Shown here: positions 27,216 to 36,728 of the stretch, in pieces | How the letters are laid out: each line of letters begins with the position of its first letter | How positions within the stretch are numbered: the stretch's first letter is position 1 | Assembly: GCF_041807705.1 (NCBI RefSeq) | Contig: NZ_JBGTYY010000001.1 | Coordinates: 1 to 64,000, forward strand | DNA from: Mannheimia sp041807705 | GTDB taxonomy: Bacteria; Pseudomonadota; Gammaproteobacteria; Enterobacterales; Pasteurellaceae | DNA length: 64,000 bases | Direction: 5' to 3' | Translations under genes and position numbers: made by a program | Notes under the pieces: model-generated | Told to the model about the DNA's origin: nothing | Databases searched by the model: none | What the model saw: the letters and a program-made list of their open reading frames with translations, nothing else

Positions 27216-28154
27216 TTATTCTCTAATATCAACAATATGAACGCCTAATTTTTCAAGCAATTCATAGCTCTCAATATAAGCAGGATTATCTACATTCACT
27301 CTTAATGCTACCACTTCAATATGGTTACTTTTATTTAAAATATTGATCACCGCACTACTAAAATAAGTATAGACTCTACATTTTTTATGGCTAAATTCTT
27401 GTATAATATAATCTTCAAAAATTAGATTAGTATTAATGTATTCTACATTATTGAGTTTATATTTTTCTCTTGGGTGAGGTAGATAGAGATCAATATCAAA
27501 CTTTTTAATCACTTTCTCTGCTAAAGCGATGTTTTTCTCATCTTCTCGCTCAAAAATTGGCTGACCGAGCAAAATGTTTATTGCATTACCATTTTCAGTA
27601 TCTATATTAGCGACTTTATTTGAACTGATTAGATCAAGGTAAGTTGTATTTTCAATAATATTGGAAAAATCTTTATAAATTGTATAGTGTGTTTTAGATA
27701 AATTTTTCAGTTTTTCTAAACTGTATTTATTCCCTAAAAACAGATTAATTAATTTACGGTTTAGCCCTATATTTTCTTCTTTATAGAAGAGGCTGCTTTT
27801 TACAATATTTGCTGTGCCGTCATCAAAGGTATTTAGCTCATTAAATTTAATCGCACTAAGCAAAAATTGAATTTCTAACTCATTAATATTCGCTAGAAAT
27901 ACTTTATTAAATTGTTTACCACCAAAGTTCGATTTTAGATAAAGAATTTCTTTTAATAGCTGAATACGCTCGCTATGTTGTTGCATTGTAAAAAATTGTT
28001 GGCATTTTTTCTCCAAGCGAGCTTGGTAGAAATCAAATTTCGCATTTTTAACCGTTGAGAGCATTACGCCGAAAAATGGCTCATTCGGGTGTATTTCAAT
28101 GATTTTCTCTGCAATCAACACCTGCAAAGGGGTACAACAAATAATTAAATTCAT
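27216..28154 (-). CDS. sialyltransferase, glycosyltransferase family 52 (LsgB/Lst-like)
   Basis: Transfers Neu5Ac from CMP-Neu5Ac to a glycan acceptor. The 312-residue protein begins MNLIICCTPLQVLIAEKII. It shows the bacterial sialyltransferase D/E-D/E-G motif (NTFDDGTANI), the HP motif (LYLPHPREK) and a late Ser-Ser motif (TYFSSAVINIL). The start ATG overlaps the flippase stop as ATGA. With neuDBAC upstream it has its donor made locally. Linkage (alpha-2,3 or other) is not readable. Confidence 0.87.
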   Translation of the reverse strand: MNLIICCTPLQVLIAEKIIEIHPNEPFFGVMLSTVKNAKFDFYQARLEKKCQQFFTMQQHSERIQLLKEILYLKSNFGGKQFNKVFLANINELEIQFLLSAIKFNELNTFDDGTANIVKSSLFYKEENIGLNRKLINLFLGNKYSLEKLKNLSKTHYTIYKDFSNIIENTTYLDLISSNKVANIDTENGNAINILLGQPIFEREDEKNIALAEKVIKKFDIDLYLPHPREKYKLNNVEYINTNLIFEDYIIQEFSHKKCRVYTYFSSAVINILNKSNHIEVVALRVNVDNPAYIESYELLEKLGVHIVDIRE

Positions 28155-29356
28155 ACTGTTTTTCCTACTCTCGCAGTCATTACATAGAGAATTGGAATAA
28201 TTACCACTGCTCCAATAATGGCTGCAGAAGGAATATATTCTATTTGGGTAAAGGTTAAAGCAAATAAAGCGACCAAATAGAAAATGGTCGATAAAATAGA
28301 GCAAAGCGAAATAAGCTTATTCTTGCCATAAAAGAATAAGTAATTTACTAAAATTAAATAAGGCACAACAAGCATTGTCGCAATTAAAAAGAGAATTATA
28401 TAATATTTTGTGCCTACAAATTGGTTACCTAAAATCCATACTACCACTTCTTCAGGAATAAGCCACACCACAAGTGCAGGAATTGGCACAATAAATAACG
28501 CATAAAACGCCCATTTATGAATATGGCTCACATTAATTCTTTTCTGTTTTAATGCCTCATAAAAATATGGGAGCGTTGCTTTATTTAAGGCTTGAATGAC
28601 AATAGCTAAAATAAATGCAATTTGCGCACCCATTGCGTATAAGCCTAAATCTGCTTCGCTAAATTTATGGAAAATAAAAATACGATCTAGCTGCCCTTTT
28701 AAGAAAATGCTTGAATGGTGCAAAATTAACGGCAAACCAAAGCCCATTAAATAAAATAGGGCGGTTTTATAGCGAGTAATGCTTAATTTTTTTATTTTGC
28801 TTTTTTTAGCATAAAGCAGGTAAGCGATGAAAAAGACTAACGCATTGCTGATTAAAATCGCCAAAATCCGCTTTTCAACCAAATCTGTTTTAAAATACTC
28901 CATCATCGCAACAGTAATAACTGCTGAAAAAACAGCGGATATTAACTGAATGGTTGTATAAGAAACCGCCTGTTTTTGGCACTGCCTAACGCTTAATTGC
29001 ACATTCAAAAAGGATTGAAACATCGCCCCTATCGCCACATAAGCAATGATTTCAGATTTAAAATACCAACAGCCTAATAGAATAATACTCGTTGCAAAAA
29101 GCGTGTATAAATATCCCGTTGTCAGTACTAAATTGAGCGAACGTTTGCCATAGAAATAGAAATAGCGGGCTACTGCTCCATCTTGGCTAAGCCCGATAAA
29201 AATCACAAACAAGGCGGAGAACGTTTGGTAATAAGAAAGCTCCCCATAGCCTTCCACCCCTAATTTTCGGGAGAAGTAGGGTAAGAGCAAGAAAGGAATT
29301 GACTTAGAAGCCAATTCCCCGATTAAGTAAATAACGCTGTCTTTAACTGCTTTCAT
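28151..29356 (-). CDS. polysaccharide flippase (Wzx/LsgA-like, MATE/MVF fold)
   Basis: 401 residues, about twelve hydrophobic helices, starting MKAVKDSVIYLIGELASKSIPFLLLPYFSRKLGVEGYG, a typical Wzx/RfbX N-terminus. It would flip undecaprenyl-linked oligosaccharide across the inner membrane. LsgA in H. influenzae occupies the same place beside the sialyltransferase LsgB. Confidence 0.88.
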   Translation of the reverse strand: MKAVKDSVIYLIGELASKSIPFLLLPYFSRKLGVEGYGELSYYQTFSALFVIFIGLSQDGAVARYFYFYGKRSLNLVLTTGYLYTLFATSIILLGCWYFKSEIIAYVAIGAMFQSFLNVQLSVRQCQKQAVSYTTIQLISAVFSAVITVAMMEYFKTDLVEKRILAILISNALVFFIAYLLYAKKSKIKKLSITRYKTALFYLMGFGLPLILHHSSIFLKGQLDRIFIFHKFSEADLGLYAMGAQIAFILAIVIQALNKATLPYFYEALKQKRINVSHIHKWAFYALFIVPIPALVVWLIPEEVVVWILGNQFVGTKYYIILFLIATMLVVPYLILVNYLFFYGKNKLISLCSILSTIFYLVALFALTFTQIEYIPSAAIIGAVVIIPILYVMTARVGKTV

Positions 29357-29389
29357 AATTGAAAATTATTCTAATTTTTTGACCGCTTG

Positions 29390-30550
29390 TTAAAAGCTCA
29401 CATCATAAAATCCTTTCGGCTGGCTGTTTTTGCTATCCGCCAAGAATTTTTTGATGGCATTGTAAGCCTTTTCCATTGCGTTGTCTTGAAAATATGGATT
29501 AGTCATCTCAGACAAGCGGTTTTGGAACTCTGCAGAAATTAATTTTTCAATGCCTTGAACAATGGACTGTTCATTGCTTTCTACATCAATAACTGTTTCG
29601 CCACGCACTCTTCCTTGCTGGCGATTGCCAATATTAAGTGTTCCCACACCACAGCTCGGAGCTTCAATCAAGCCTGATGAACTATTGCCAATTAAGCCTT
29701 GAGAATATTTAATCAAGGCTAAATATTCCTCTGGTTTTACAGAGGTGAAAAACTTAAATTGGTTTTCGTCGGTATAGGCTTTAAAACGGGCGTAAATTTG
29801 CTCAGAATTGGTATCTGAATTTGAGCCGATAAACACAAATTGGTATTTGTCTTTAAACTGCTCAAAGGCATTTAAAAGTGCCTCAATTTGATCTAATACT
29901 GATACATCCGTTAAAGTTTCAGGGTGGAAAACCACCAAGAAATACGGTGTGTTTGGAATGCCTAACTGCTCAACTAATTCCGCTTTGATTGGCAGCACTA
30001 AGCCTAAACTATTTTCTGCCCCAAGCGAGCCAGTATTCACTACATTTTCTGGCAATTCACCCATTTGGATCACACGCTGTCTATATTCTTCCGTTGAAGT
30101 TAAATGCAATTTAGACATTTTGGTAATGCAGTGGCGAATAAATTCATCATAATTGCCTAAAGTTTGCTCGCCACCGTGCAAATGAATAAGAGGCAGATTA
30201 TGCATTGCCGCCGCTGTTGCCACAGCTAACATTTCATAGCGATCACCTAACACAATAACCGCATCATATTTATGTTGTTGAAAATGCTCACCGAATTTAT
30301 CCAAACATTCCGCCATAGAGTGAATAATCGTTTGATTATTTTCACTATTTAAGGTAAGCGGAATGCGAGCGGCTATCTCAAATCCATCTTGTTCAATCAC
30401 AGTAACTGTGTTGCCATATTGCGGAGCAAGGTGCATTGCGGTTACCACAAGCGAGAAATTAAGCTCGGGATCTTGCTCTAATTTTTTTAATAAACGCTTA
30501 ACAATGCCGTACTCTGCACGCGAGCCTGTAATATATGCGATATTTTTCAT
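29390..30550 (-). CDS. neuC: UDP-N-acetylglucosamine 2-epimerase (hydrolysing) NeuC
   Basis: Converts UDP-GlcNAc to ManNAc and UDP, the first committed step of sialic acid synthesis. 386 residues. Motifs: ITGSRAEYGIVKRLLKKL at the N-terminus, VLGDRYEMLAVATAAA, HLHGGEQTLGNYDEFIRH and GNSSSGLIEAPSCGVGTLNIGNRQQGR. The start is immediately after the neuA stop. Its presence means ManNAc is made rather than only scavenged. Confidence 0.95.
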   Translation of the reverse strand: MKNIAYITGSRAEYGIVKRLLKKLEQDPELNFSLVVTAMHLAPQYGNTVTVIEQDGFEIAARIPLTLNSENNQTIIHSMAECLDKFGEHFQQHKYDAVIVLGDRYEMLAVATAAAMHNLPLIHLHGGEQTLGNYDEFIRHCITKMSKLHLTSTEEYRQRVIQMGELPENVVNTGSLGAENSLGLVLPIKAELVEQLGIPNTPYFLVVFHPETLTDVSVLDQIEALLNAFEQFKDKYQFVFIGSNSDTNSEQIYARFKAYTDENQFKFFTSVKPEEYLALIKYSQGLIGNSSSGLIEAPSCGVGTLNIGNRQQGRVRGETVIDVESNEQSIVQGIEKLISAEFQNRLSEMTNPYFQDNAMEKAYNAIKKFLADSKNSQPKGFYDVSF

Positions 30551-31810
30551 TTACTTTAATTCTTCTTCCAAAATAGCGGTTAATTTTTCGTAACCTTTTG
30601 CATTTAAGTGTAAGCCGTCATCACTGTAATTGAGATCTAACTTGCCGTATTTATCACTAAAGGCTTTATCCAACCCAATCCATTTTACCGATAAATTATC
30701 TTTCAGATATTGATTTAACAAGCGAATGTCATTGTTATTGCGATCTGCCCTAAATGCCGTTGGGGTAATTTCTAAGAATGAAATCTCAATATCGGCACGG
30801 ATTGCTTTTAATCGATTAATTAAATGATTGATGTCCGCAAGAATTTTCTCATCGCTCCAACCTTGGCGAACAAGATCATTTGTACCAAACATCAATACCA
30901 CTTCTTTCGGTAAAGCCGAAATTAAACCTTTATCTAAAATCAGCTCGTTATATTCTTTTGTTGAAATACCTGCAATGCCTAAATTATTGACTGCTTTGCC
31001 GTTTAAATGTTCAATATGCCAATACTCAATAATAGAGTGACCGATAAGTGCAATTTCTTTGACTTCGTTGAAATTCTCTTTTTTCATTAAAATTGAACGC
31101 TTGATGGTTTCAAGCAAGATTTTTTCTTTATTGCGTTGTTGCAGAATAAAGTAGAAGCACTCAAAATCTTGGCGATCATCAATATCAATCGAAACATCTT
31201 TATCCATAAAATAGGCAAGACATTTCGCTCCGTAGAAGTGCTTTTGCTCTAGGTAAGCGGTCGGTTTTGCCGAAAAAATTGCACCATTTGGCGAATATTC
31301 AGGGCGATAAAGCTGGCGTGCATAATTTGAATAATCCAGCTGGAAGTGTTTTAAACTTTCATCTTCTTCAATCACACGGGTAAGCGTAGTCGGTTTATGG
31401 GCATCAGATACCGATACGATGAAATCAAACTTATCAAAGTTACGCTCAAACTTCTCGCAACATTCTTGAATATGCTGTGCGGTTCTTAACGGCGATGTTG
31501 GCTGAAGTAGCACAAAATAGTCAAAATCAACGTATTTATATTGATTTAATACATCTTCGATTACCACAAACGAACTCGCTTTATCACTGGCTAAATGCTC
31601 GGCACGTTTGATAAATTCAATCGGATAATGAGAGAGTAAATCAATATATTCTTGCGAATCTGTACTCACAATGATTTTATCAAACTGCTTAGACTCAATC
31701 GCCGCTTCAATCGAATAAGCCATTAGGGGTTTACCATCTGCCAACAATACATTTTTATTTGGTAAGCCTTTTGAGCCAGCACGGGCTGTAATAATTGCAA
31801 TTTTTTTCAT
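30551..31810 (-). CDS. neuA: CMP-sialic acid synthetase fused to an SGNH esterase domain
   Basis: Activates Neu5Ac with CTP. Residues 1 to about 225 are the cytidylyltransferase (IITARAGSKGLPNKN, LLQPTSPLR). Residues from about 245 to 419 are an SGNH/GDSL hydrolase: ALIGHSIIEYW in place of GDS, MFGTNDLV and SDDGLHLNAKGYEKL with the Asp-His pair. The length equals E. coli K1 NeuA, where the second domain removes O-acetyl groups. H. influenzae SiaB lacks this domain. Confidence 0.93.
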   Translation of the reverse strand: MKKIAIITARAGSKGLPNKNVLLADGKPLMAYSIEAAIESKQFDKIIVSTDSQEYIDLLSHYPIEFIKRAEHLASDKASSFVVIEDVLNQYKYVDFDYFVLLQPTSPLRTAQHIQECCEKFERNFDKFDFIVSVSDAHKPTTLTRVIEEDESLKHFQLDYSNYARQLYRPEYSPNGAIFSAKPTAYLEQKHFYGAKCLAYFMDKDVSIDIDDRQDFECFYFILQQRNKEKILLETIKRSILMKKENFNEVKEIALIGHSIIEYWHIEHLNGKAVNNLGIAGISTKEYNELILDKGLISALPKEVVLMFGTNDLVRQGWSDEKILADINHLINRLKAIRADIEISFLEITPTAFRADRNNNDIRLLNQYLKDNLSVKWIGLDKAFSDKYGKLDLNYSDDGLHLNAKGYEKLTAILEEELK

Positions 31811-31868
31811 AAATTTGACCGCTTGTTATCTAAAAATAATGGAGCTTTCGCCCCATCACTATATGCCA

Positions 31869-32906
31869 TTACATCTGATTTGCAAAACGAGAATCTTGAA
31901 TAAGTTGATCTTCTTCAAAATCGTGTTGCGCTTCTTTTCCTAACACATCATACCAGAACATCGGGCTAATGCCATTGCCTGGGCGTTTGGTTGTAATGTT
32001 ATCTACTGTAAAAATTTCACCTTTTTGAATTGGACGAGCCGCAATAATGGATTTTCTCGCCACAATTTTATTTTTAGCTTCAGAGTTTGTTACTAACTTT
32101 TCGGAAGAACCAAGTGATTTCTCTACCGCACGAATGCCTTCACATAATAATTTCAGTTCATCTGGCGTAACAGAAGCTTTATGATCTGGGCCTTCAAAGT
32201 TTTTATCTAACGTAAAATGTTTTTCAATAAAGGTAATGCCATAAGGCACTGCCGCCAAGCCTGCAAAATAGCCCGCTGAGTGATCGGAAAAACCTAAGCT
32301 ATATTCGCCGAACTCTTGCTTAAGTTGATGGAAGGCGTTTAGGTTCACATCTTCGTAAGGGGTTGGGTACTCAGTATTACAATGTAAAATGGTAATATCT
32401 TTTTTCGCCACACCATTACCTTCTAATACTTTTAGTGAGGCTTTAGTTTCTTCAATGGTTGCCATTCCCGTTGAAATCACAATGGTTTTACCTTCAATCG
32501 GGAGTCGAGCAATTTTTTCTAAATATGGCAAATTGGTTAATTCACCTGATGGAATTTTCCAAACTTTTTGTTGTTGGCTTGCTAAGAAATCAATCGATTC
32601 AAAATCAAATGGCGTAGAAAACACTTCTAAACCAAGTGAACGAGCATAGGCTTCTAATTTTACAAATTCATCATAAGGCAACTCTAATTTACGCGTCATC
32701 TCTAACTGAGAATCTGCCGTACCTGTAGTTACTTTTTGATACTCTGCTTTAGGGGCATATTTAGAAATCAATTTATCTGCTTTGAAAGTTTGGAATTTAA
32801 CCGCATCAACACCGCACTCTTTTGCTACATCCACCATTTTTTTGGCTAAAGCAGGGTCGCCATTATGGTTACAACCGATTTCTGCCACAATAAATACATT
32901 TGCCAT
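31869..32906 (-). CDS. neuB: N-acetylneuraminate synthase
   Basis: Condenses ManNAc with phosphoenolpyruvate to give Neu5Ac. 345 residues. N-terminal TIM barrel (VAEIGCNHNGDPALAKKM, DAVKFQTFKADKL, LGFSDHSAG, EKHFTLDK) and a C-terminal antifreeze-like SAF domain (RKSIIAARPIQKGEIFTVDNITTKRPGNGISP). One base overlaps the neuD stop. Confidence 0.95.
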   Translation of the reverse strand: MANVFIVAEIGCNHNGDPALAKKMVDVAKECGVDAVKFQTFKADKLISKYAPKAEYQKVTTGTADSQLEMTRKLELPYDEFVKLEAYARSLGLEVFSTPFDFESIDFLASQQQKVWKIPSGELTNLPYLEKIARLPIEGKTIVISTGMATIEETKASLKVLEGNGVAKKDITILHCNTEYPTPYEDVNLNAFHQLKQEFGEYSLGFSDHSAGYFAGLAAVPYGITFIEKHFTLDKNFEGPDHKASVTPDELKLLCEGIRAVEKSLGSSEKLVTNSEAKNKIVARKSIIAARPIQKGEIFTVDNITTKRPGNGISPMFWYDVLGKEAQHDFEEDQLIQDSRFANQM

Positions 32907-33550
32907 TATTTTATATCCTTAATATATTTTGCAGGAACAACCGCCACCACAGTGCGAGGCTCTACATTTCTAATTACGACCGCACCAGAGCCAACTAATG
33001 CACTTTCACCAATTCTTAACTGACCGTTGATCACAGACGAACTACCTACAAACACATAATCTTCGACAATCACATCGCCATTCAGTGTCGTATTGGTTGA
33101 AATATTGCAGTGATGGCCGATAAAACAGCCGTGTTCAACCAGCGATTTGGTGTTAATAATCACATTATCCCCCACTGTTACGCCACTATTTAAAATCGCC
33201 ATTTTGCCGACAAATACGCCAATTCCGAGAGTAGAATTTTTTGATACCAATGCAGTTTTATCTACCACATTAATAATTTTACATCCCAGTTGTTGCAATT
33301 TAAAAAATTTCTCCAAACAGTGTGCATTATCGCCAATACTAATAAAATAACTATAATTCTCATGTTCTGCAAAATCTTGTATTGCTGATGCGAGAACAGG
33401 ATACCCTAAATGCTTACTGCCTTCAGGCTTAAAATTATCAATAAAACCACAGAATTCATATTGCTCAAAATCGAGTGAATCTAGTACCGATTTTGCATAA
33501 CCACCCGCACCAATTAAAATCACTTTTTCTTTTGTAGATCGCTGTTGCAT
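32906..33550 (-). CDS. neuD: sialic acid O-acetyltransferase NeuD-like
   Basis: 214 residues: an N-terminal nucleotide-fold segment (VILIGAGGYAKSVLDSL) and a C-terminal left-handed beta helix of hexapeptide repeats (LGIGVFVGKMAILNSGVTVGDNVIINT). NeuD proteins acetylate Neu5Ac or support NeuB. It is the first gene of the neuDBAC-glycan operon, so the promoter should lie in 33551-33692. Confidence 0.88.
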   Translation of the reverse strand: MQQRSTKEKVILIGAGGYAKSVLDSLDFEQYEFCGFIDNFKPEGSKHLGYPVLASAIQDFAEHENYSYFISIGDNAHCLEKFFKLQQLGCKIINVVDKTALVSKNSTLGIGVFVGKMAILNSGVTVGDNVIINTKSLVEHGCFIGHHCNISTNTTLNGDVIVEDYVFVGSSSVINGQLRIGESALVGSGAVVIRNVEPRTVVAVVPAKYIKDIK

Positions 33551-33692
33551 ATTAATTCCTCTCTTCTTTATCTATCAGGAACACTCTCCAAATGGAGTGT
33601 ATTAATACTTTTCCATACGGAAAAATAGACAATTTGCCGATAATCTAGGAAAATAAATACTTATTTACCCATCTTTACGATAAATCAATTTT

Positions 33693-34439
33693 ATGTTTGA
33701 ACTAATTAAACTCATTACTGCAATGATCCTACCGCCATTTAATATTATTCTATTGTGGCTGCTGGCATTAATTCTCTTCGCTATAGGCTATAAATATTCA
33801 GCCTATTTTTTTGCCTTTCTTGGCATTGCTATTCTATATATTTTCAGTATTCCTTATACCTCACAAAAGTTAGGCTATTCCTTACTTGAAGGGGAAGAGC
33901 CAACTATCGAGAAATACAAAACAGCCCAAGCCATCGTGGTATTAGGCGGAGGATTGCGAGATAGCCAAGAGTTATTTGGTAAACTCGCAATTACAGGCAT
34001 TCCATTAGAAAGAATGCGTTATGCTGCCTACTTACATAAAGAAACCGGCTTACCCATTTTAGCCACCGGCAGCAGCCCAAACGGTACTTCTGAAGCAAAA
34101 GTGATGACAGAGGAATTTAAAACATTCTTTAATATTGAAACCAAATGGCTGGAAAATGAGGCGAAAACCACTAAAGAAAATGCGATTTTCAGCCGTGAAA
34201 TTTTAGAAAAAGAGAACATCAATAAAATTATTCTAGTAACCAACCAATGGCATATGAAACGAGCAAAAATGCTCTTTACCCAACAAGGGTTTGAAGTGTT
34301 ACCTGCAAGTGTTGGCTCAGGCGATACTCCCAACCATTACAAGCTCAACTTTATGCTCTTTATCCCACAAGCAGGGGCAATGAATAGCAATATGCTGGCA
34401 TTGAAAGAATGGATTGGGTATTGGAAGGAGGGTAGATAA
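33693..34439 (+). CDS. DUF218 membrane protein, ElyC/YdcF-like
   Basis: 248 residues. Two hydrophobic helices fill roughly residues 1-55. The DUF218 domain follows: AIVVLGGGLRD, LPILATGSSPNGTSEA, NAIFSREILEK and ILVTNQWHMKRAKMLF. E. coli ElyC, of similar length and layout, affects peptidoglycan and envelope integrity through undecaprenyl-linked steps. That function is inferred for this copy. It is divergent from neuD. Confidence 0.8.
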   Translation: MFELIKLITAMILPPFNIILLWLLALILFAIGYKYSAYFFAFLGIAILYIFSIPYTSQKLGYSLLEGEEPTIEKYKTAQAIVVLGGGLRDSQELFGKLAITGIPLERMRYAAYLHKETGLPILATGSSPNGTSEAKVMTEEFKTFFNIETKWLENEAKTTKENAIFSREILEKENINKIILVTNQWHMKRAKMLFTQQGFEVLPASVGSGDTPNHYKLNFMLFIPQAGAMNSNMLALKEWIGYWKEGR

Positions 34440-34442
34440 CAA

Positions 34443-34468
34443 ATAAGGCAGGTTAAACCCTGCCTTAT
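34443..34468. terminator. hairpin between the DUF218 gene and priA
   Basis: ATAAGGCAGG and CCTGCCTTAT form a 10-base-pair stem between convergent genes. No long T-run follows, so termination strength is uncertain. Confidence 0.5.
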
Positions 34469-34514
34469 CACTTTGTAAAAAACATAGAAAATCAACCGCT
34501 TGCTTATTTTCTTT

Positions 34515-36728
34515 TTACCCAATCTCCTGCGGATCAATATCCAAACTTAGTCTAATATTCGTAGGAATATCTAAACCCTCTTTTTCTTGATCAAACCAAT
34601 CAAGTAGCTGTTGCAAAGCATTTCTGGTTGGGTGTTGGAGTAACAACAACCAGCGGTAAAACCCTGCTTTCTTTGCCATTGGAGCAGAAAATGGGGGGAT
34701 AAGTTGGAAACCTTGCCAATTTTGTTGCTGGATTTTCTGTTGAAAATACTCCGCCAATTGTTCAAGTAGTTTTAACGTTTGCTCGTTATTTTTTCCTGTC
34801 GCTTTAAATAGCACTTGGGAAGAAAACGGTGGTAATGCCATTATTTGTCGCATTTTTAGGGCTTCTTTGGCAAATTCGCTGTAGCCTTGTTCTAGCAAGG
34901 TTTTGAGTAATGGGTGTTCTGGATAGTGCGTTTGTAGTACCACTTCGCCTTTTTTCTCTGCTCTCCCTGCTCTGCCTGCTACTTGCAAGTAAAGTTGAGC
35001 CAGTTTTTCTTCCGCCCGGAAATCGGTGGAGAAAAGGGCTGAATCCACATTGACAATCGCCACCAGCGTAACATTTGGGAAGTGATGCCCTTTTGCCAAC
35101 ATTTGCGTACCAATTAAAATTTGGCTTTTCCCCTCTCGAATATCAGTCAAATGATTTTCTAATGAGCCTTTTCGTGAAGTGGAATCACGATCAATTCGGG
35201 TTACTTGATAAGTGGGGAATTGCTCATTAAGCACTTGCTCAAGCTGTTCTGTACCAACACCTGTGGTAATCAAATTGGTTGAGCCACAATGCCCACATTG
35301 GCGAGGGATCACTTTTTGTGTCGCACAGTGATGACAACGTAGCACACGCTGTTTTTGATGATAAGTAAAAGGCTTGTTACACGCCTCACACTCGCAAATC
35401 CAGCCGCATTCGTGGCAAAGCAGCACAGGGGCAAAGCCTCTTCGATTTAAAAACAACATCACTTGGTTGCCTTGCTCTAAATGATGTTTCATCATTGAAA
35501 GTAAGCGTTCAGACAAGCCTGCGGTAATTCTTTGAGTTTTTAAATCAATAATGTGCTGATGAGCAATTTGTGCATTCCCTGCTCGGGCGGTCAGTTCCAA
35601 CTCAGTAAATTTTCCATTCTGCACATTTTGCAGACTTTCAAGGCTTGGTGTGGCTGAGCCTAGCACAATGGGAATATTGGCATTTTTGGCTCTAACCACC
35701 GCCAAATCCCGTGCGTGGTAACGCCAGCCATCTTGTTGTTTGAATGAGCTGTCGTGTTCTTCGTCCAAAATAATCGCCCCCAATTTCTTAAATTGAGTAA
35801 AGAGGGCGGAACGTGTACCGATAACAATCGCACTTTCGCCATTTTTAGCTCGAAGCCACGCATTCAGACGTTCAGTTTCATTCATATTGGAATGTAAAAC
35901 GTCAATTTCCACATTAAAGCGAGCTTTAAAACGTTGTACCGTTTGTGGTGTTAGTCCAATTTCAGGCACAAGCACAAGCACCTGCCGGTTGCGTTTTAGC
36001 ACGGTTTCGATAAATTGCAGGTAAACTTCGGTTTTACCCGAACCCGTTACCCCATTCAGTAAAAAAGTAGCAAACTCATTTTGCACATTTAAACGGCTAA
36101 CTACTAAGGTTTGCTGTTTATTCAAGGTGAGACGATTTTGCATATTCACTAACGGCAATTCGCCAAGCGATTGTTGCCACAATTGCGGAATAAAAGGCAC
36201 ATCAATTTTCTCAACATAACCTTTCTCTAATAATCCTTTCCACGCAGAAGGGCTACAAACGGTCGGTTTTTCAAAAAATTTTGCATATTCGGCAAGTTCA
36301 GTTAAAAGCTCAACCTGTTTTTTCGCTTTTTTGTTTTCGCCGATAATTAGGGATTTCCTCCCCTGTTCCGTTACCACAAAATAATCAGGCTGGGAGCGTT
36401 CGGTAGAATCGCCATTACGAAGTTTGACGGGCAAAGCACTGTTTAATACTTCGCCTATTGGGGCGTGATAATAGCGAGCAGCCCAAGTAAGCAGCTGCCA
36501 CATTTCATCATCGAAAAGAGTATCTAAATCTAATACGTTTTTAATCGGTTTAAGTTTATCAATTGGCACATCACTCGTTTGCGGAAAATCAACCACAATG
36601 CCGATTTTAGTTTGCCTGCCGAAAGGTACAACAACCCTGCTGCCCTTACCGGCATTCAGCTCGTCAGGCAGTAAGTAGTCAAAAAAACGATGCAACGGCA
36701 CATTCAGTGCCACTCTGATTAATCTCAC
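34515..36728 (-). CDS. priA: primosomal protein N' (replication restart helicase PriA)
   Basis: 3'-5' helicase that reloads the replisome at stalled forks. 737 residues. Order: N-terminal DNA-binding part (RVALNVPLHRFFDYLLPDEL), Walker A GVTGSGKTEVY, DEEHD box, zinc-binding cysteines (LCHECGWICECEACNKP, RCHHC, CGHCGS) and helicase C-terminal motifs (GTQMLAKGHHFPNVTLV, AGRAGRAEKKGEV). The start codon is GTG at 36728, overlapping the upstream stop as GTGA; the N-terminus matches known PriA starts. Confidence 0.96.
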   Translation of the reverse strand: MRLIRVALNVPLHRFFDYLLPDELNAGKGSRVVVPFGRQTKIGIVVDFPQTSDVPIDKLKPIKNVLDLDTLFDDEMWQLLTWAARYYHAPIGEVLNSALPVKLRNGDSTERSQPDYFVVTEQGRKSLIIGENKKAKKQVELLTELAEYAKFFEKPTVCSPSAWKGLLEKGYVEKIDVPFIPQLWQQSLGELPLVNMQNRLTLNKQQTLVVSRLNVQNEFATFLLNGVTGSGKTEVYLQFIETVLKRNRQVLVLVPEIGLTPQTVQRFKARFNVEIDVLHSNMNETERLNAWLRAKNGESAIVIGTRSALFTQFKKLGAIILDEEHDSSFKQQDGWRYHARDLAVVRAKNANIPIVLGSATPSLESLQNVQNGKFTELELTARAGNAQIAHQHIIDLKTQRITAGLSERLLSMMKHHLEQGNQVMLFLNRRGFAPVLLCHECGWICECEACNKPFTYHQKQRVLRCHHCATQKVIPRQCGHCGSTNLITTGVGTEQLEQVLNEQFPTYQVTRIDRDSTSRKGSLENHLTDIREGKSQILIGTQMLAKGHHFPNVTLVAIVNVDSALFSTDFRAEEKLAQLYLQVAGRAGRAEKKGEVVLQTHYPEHPLLKTLLEQGYSEFAKEALKMRQIMALPPFSSQVLFKATGKNNEQTLKLLEQLAEYFQQKIQQQNWQGFQLIPPFSAPMAKKAGFYRWLLLLQHPTRNALQQLLDWFDQEKEGLDIPTNIRLSLDIDPQEIG

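Noticed and set aside
33581..33600. ACACTC/GAGTGT palindrome upstream of neuD
   Set aside because: Short stem with an eight-base loop and no clear match to a known regulator site; it may be an operator for the glycan locus but I cannot support it.
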